Program-made: the position numbers and the translations under genes
NCBI GenBank assembly: GCA_025997455.1
Contig: BNUP01000017.1
Location: forward strand, 1 to 28,648
Reading direction: 5' to 3'
From: Fibrobacterales bacterium
Lineage (GTDB): Bacteria > Fibrobacterota > Fibrobacteria > Fibrobacterales > Fibrobacteraceae
DNA: 28,648 nt
Notes under the pieces: model-generated
Told to the model about the DNA's origin: nothing
Seen by the model: the letters and a program-made list of their open reading frames with translations, nothing else
The model's database searches: none
In this document: piece after piece, positions 27,753 to 28,648 of the stretch
Layout of the letters: each line of letters starts with the position of its first letter
How positions within the stretch are numbered: the stretch's first letter is position 1

Positions 27753-28648
27753 TTAGTTCTTTAAACAACGCACACTAAACAAGCCTTCGACCTTACCGTA
27801 GTTGACTCTGTCCATACTCCCGTTGCTGTCTTGCATGCGCCTGTAGTAAGCGTTGCTCGCATTGGTGGCCTCCGTAGCACTCCACCAGGTACCGTATTTG
27901 TCGACATTGTAGAAATTGCCGGAGGAGTAGCCGTAGCCTCCGGGCAAAGCACTAAATCCGTAGTCGTCTGTGCCGTTGCCATTATTATCCCAACCGCTCG
28001 TCGCCTTAAGTTTGGTTCCCGCAGTACTGTTTCCGCCAACATAAGTTGCAAGCGTAGTCCATTCTGCATCGCTTGGCAAATGCCACCCACCTGGGCAAGC
28101 GGTAGTCGCAGTTTCCCAATCATACAACCTTCCATAAGTTGTGCAATTTGTCTCATTTGTCTTATCATTACCATAGCACACGCTACCGTCGCTTTTCGTA
28201 TCAAAATTCAAATTCTCCGCCATCCATACCTGCGAGCCAATAACAACTGTGCTGTAGGTTTTGTCGTCTCGCTCATCGTCAAGCGTGCCAAGCGTGCCAT
28301 CTTCTTCAAATGAAGACGAACTGGAAACTTCTGAAGAAGAGGATTCTGCTTCGGAGGAAGATGATTCAGCCTCACTTGATGAACTTAAATCTTCCGAAGA
28401 AGACGATTCTGCTTCGGAGGAAGAGGATTCAGCCTCACTTGATGAACTTAAATCTTCCGAAGAAGACGATTCTGCTTCGGAGGAAGATGATTCAGCCTCA
28501 CTTGATGAACTTAAATCTTCCGAAGAAGAGGATTCTGCTTCGGAGGAAGATGATTCAGCCTCACTTGATGAACTTAAATCTTCCGAAGAAGACGATTCTG
28601 CTTCGGAGGAAGAGGATTCAGCCTCACTTGATGAACTTAAATCTTCCG
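27753..28648 (-). CDS. FISUMP-domain protein with Ser-rich repeat linker (N-terminus outside window)
   Basis: The frame is open from the right edge to the stop at 27753; the N-terminus is missing. Visible order: at least five copies of a 21-residue linker unit made of heptads SSSSEAE, SSSSEAE and SSSSEDL (28327 to edge), then a spacer ending DDKTYSTVVIGSQVWMAENL, then the FISUMP domain (TIGR02145). The domain shows CYGNDKTNETNCTTYGRLYDW, CPGGWHLPSDAEWTTL, GFSALPGGYGYSSG, WWSATEA and VRCLKN. An internal ATG at 28223 (MAENLNF) is not the start, because the conserved IGSQVWMAENL continues through it. FISUMP proteins are an expanded family of secreted or lipid-anchored Fibrobacter proteins of unknown function. 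A lipoprotein signal is expected beyond the edge. Confidence 0.92.
   Translation of the reverse strand, partial: EDLSSSSEAESSSSEAESSSSEDLSSSSEAESSSSEAESSSSEDLSSSSEAESSSSEAESSSSEDLSSSSEAESSSSEAESSSSEDLSSSSEAESSSSEAESSSSEVSSSSSFEEDGTLGTLDDERDDKTYSTVVIGSQVWMAENLNFDTKSDGSVCYGNDKTNETNCTTYGRLYDWETATTACPGGWHLPSDAEWTTLATYVGGNSTAGTKLKATSGWDNNGNGTDDYGFSALPGGYGYSSGNFYNVDKYGTWWSATEATNASNAYYRRMQDSNGSMDRVNYGKVEGLFSVRCLKN
28327..28648 (-). repeat. 63-bp tandem repeat encoding the Ser/Glu linker
   Basis: Units begin at 28327, 28390, 28453, 28516, 28579 and 28642 (exact 63-bp period, the last cut by the edge). Differences are single bases such as GACGAT/GAGGAT and GATGAT/GAGGAT, which exchange Ser codons. 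The period is a multiple of three and keeps the frame. Confidence 0.95.

Noticed and set aside
28327..28648. Regular direct repeats that could suggest a CRISPR array
   Set aside because: Units follow each other without unique spacers, are in frame and encode a Ser/Glu linker; no cas gene is near.

Overview
The window most likely comes from a member of the Fibrobacterota (FCB group). The right edge carries a FISUMP domain (Fibrobacter succinogenes major paralogous domain) behind a long serine-rich linker. A second lipoprotein has a similar serine linker, and the promoter-like boxes (TTTCTAYMTTYC) resemble the TAnnTTTG -7 element known from Bacteroidota. DNA is fairly AT-rich. No rRNA, tRNA, CRISPR array, phage or complete transposon was recognised.

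Layout. 1-1810: a 154-bp tandem duplication, a SpoU-type RNA methyltransferase (-) and a 5'-truncated Rpn/PD-(D/E)XK transposase-like remnant (-). 2293-7222: a seven-gene plus-strand operon with two small membrane proteins, FapA/DUF342, a degenerate receiver protein and a TolQ-TolR-TonB energiser set. Two SD- or start-proximal tandem minisatellites lie inside it. 7305-8849: AAA-ATPase/PD-(D/E)XK protein (-). 9124-10530: FadL-type porin. 10779-16945: EAL protein, GGGP-synthase family enzyme, COG3014-like lipoprotein, ThiG and a CydD-like ABC half-transporter. 17299-20817: a tightly overlapped four-gene operon with a solute-binding protein, short TssF-like and TssG-like type VI secretion baseplate proteins, and an FGE/SUMF1-like lipoprotein. 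20850-21692: a second PD-(D/E)XK-like protein (-). 22331-23854: HtrA protease lipoprotein. 23864-27505: minus-strand operon REC-HD-GYP, sensor histidine kinase, MpaA-like murein amidase. 27753-28648: FISUMP protein, N-terminus off the edge.

Working together, many genes concern the cell envelope: Tol/TonB energy transduction, FadL porin, HtrA quality control, murein peptide turnover, surface lipoproteins and a possible contractile-system baseplate. Two c-di-GMP phosphodiesterase types (EAL and HD-GYP) and a histidine kinase supply signalling.

The most unusual property is non-coding. Nearly every intergenic gap is built from a few interspersed repeat families. Seven genes start 4-6 nt after the same TTTCTAYMTTYC box and have no Shine-Dalgarno sequence, which suggests leaderless transcripts. 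Six of the seven boxes are directly preceded by a C-rich heptamer tract and/or a GCACYGCCGAGTT-type core. Two other repeat families show paired base changes between copies that preserve hairpins. Operon-internal genes instead use normal SD sequences and ATGA-type overlaps.
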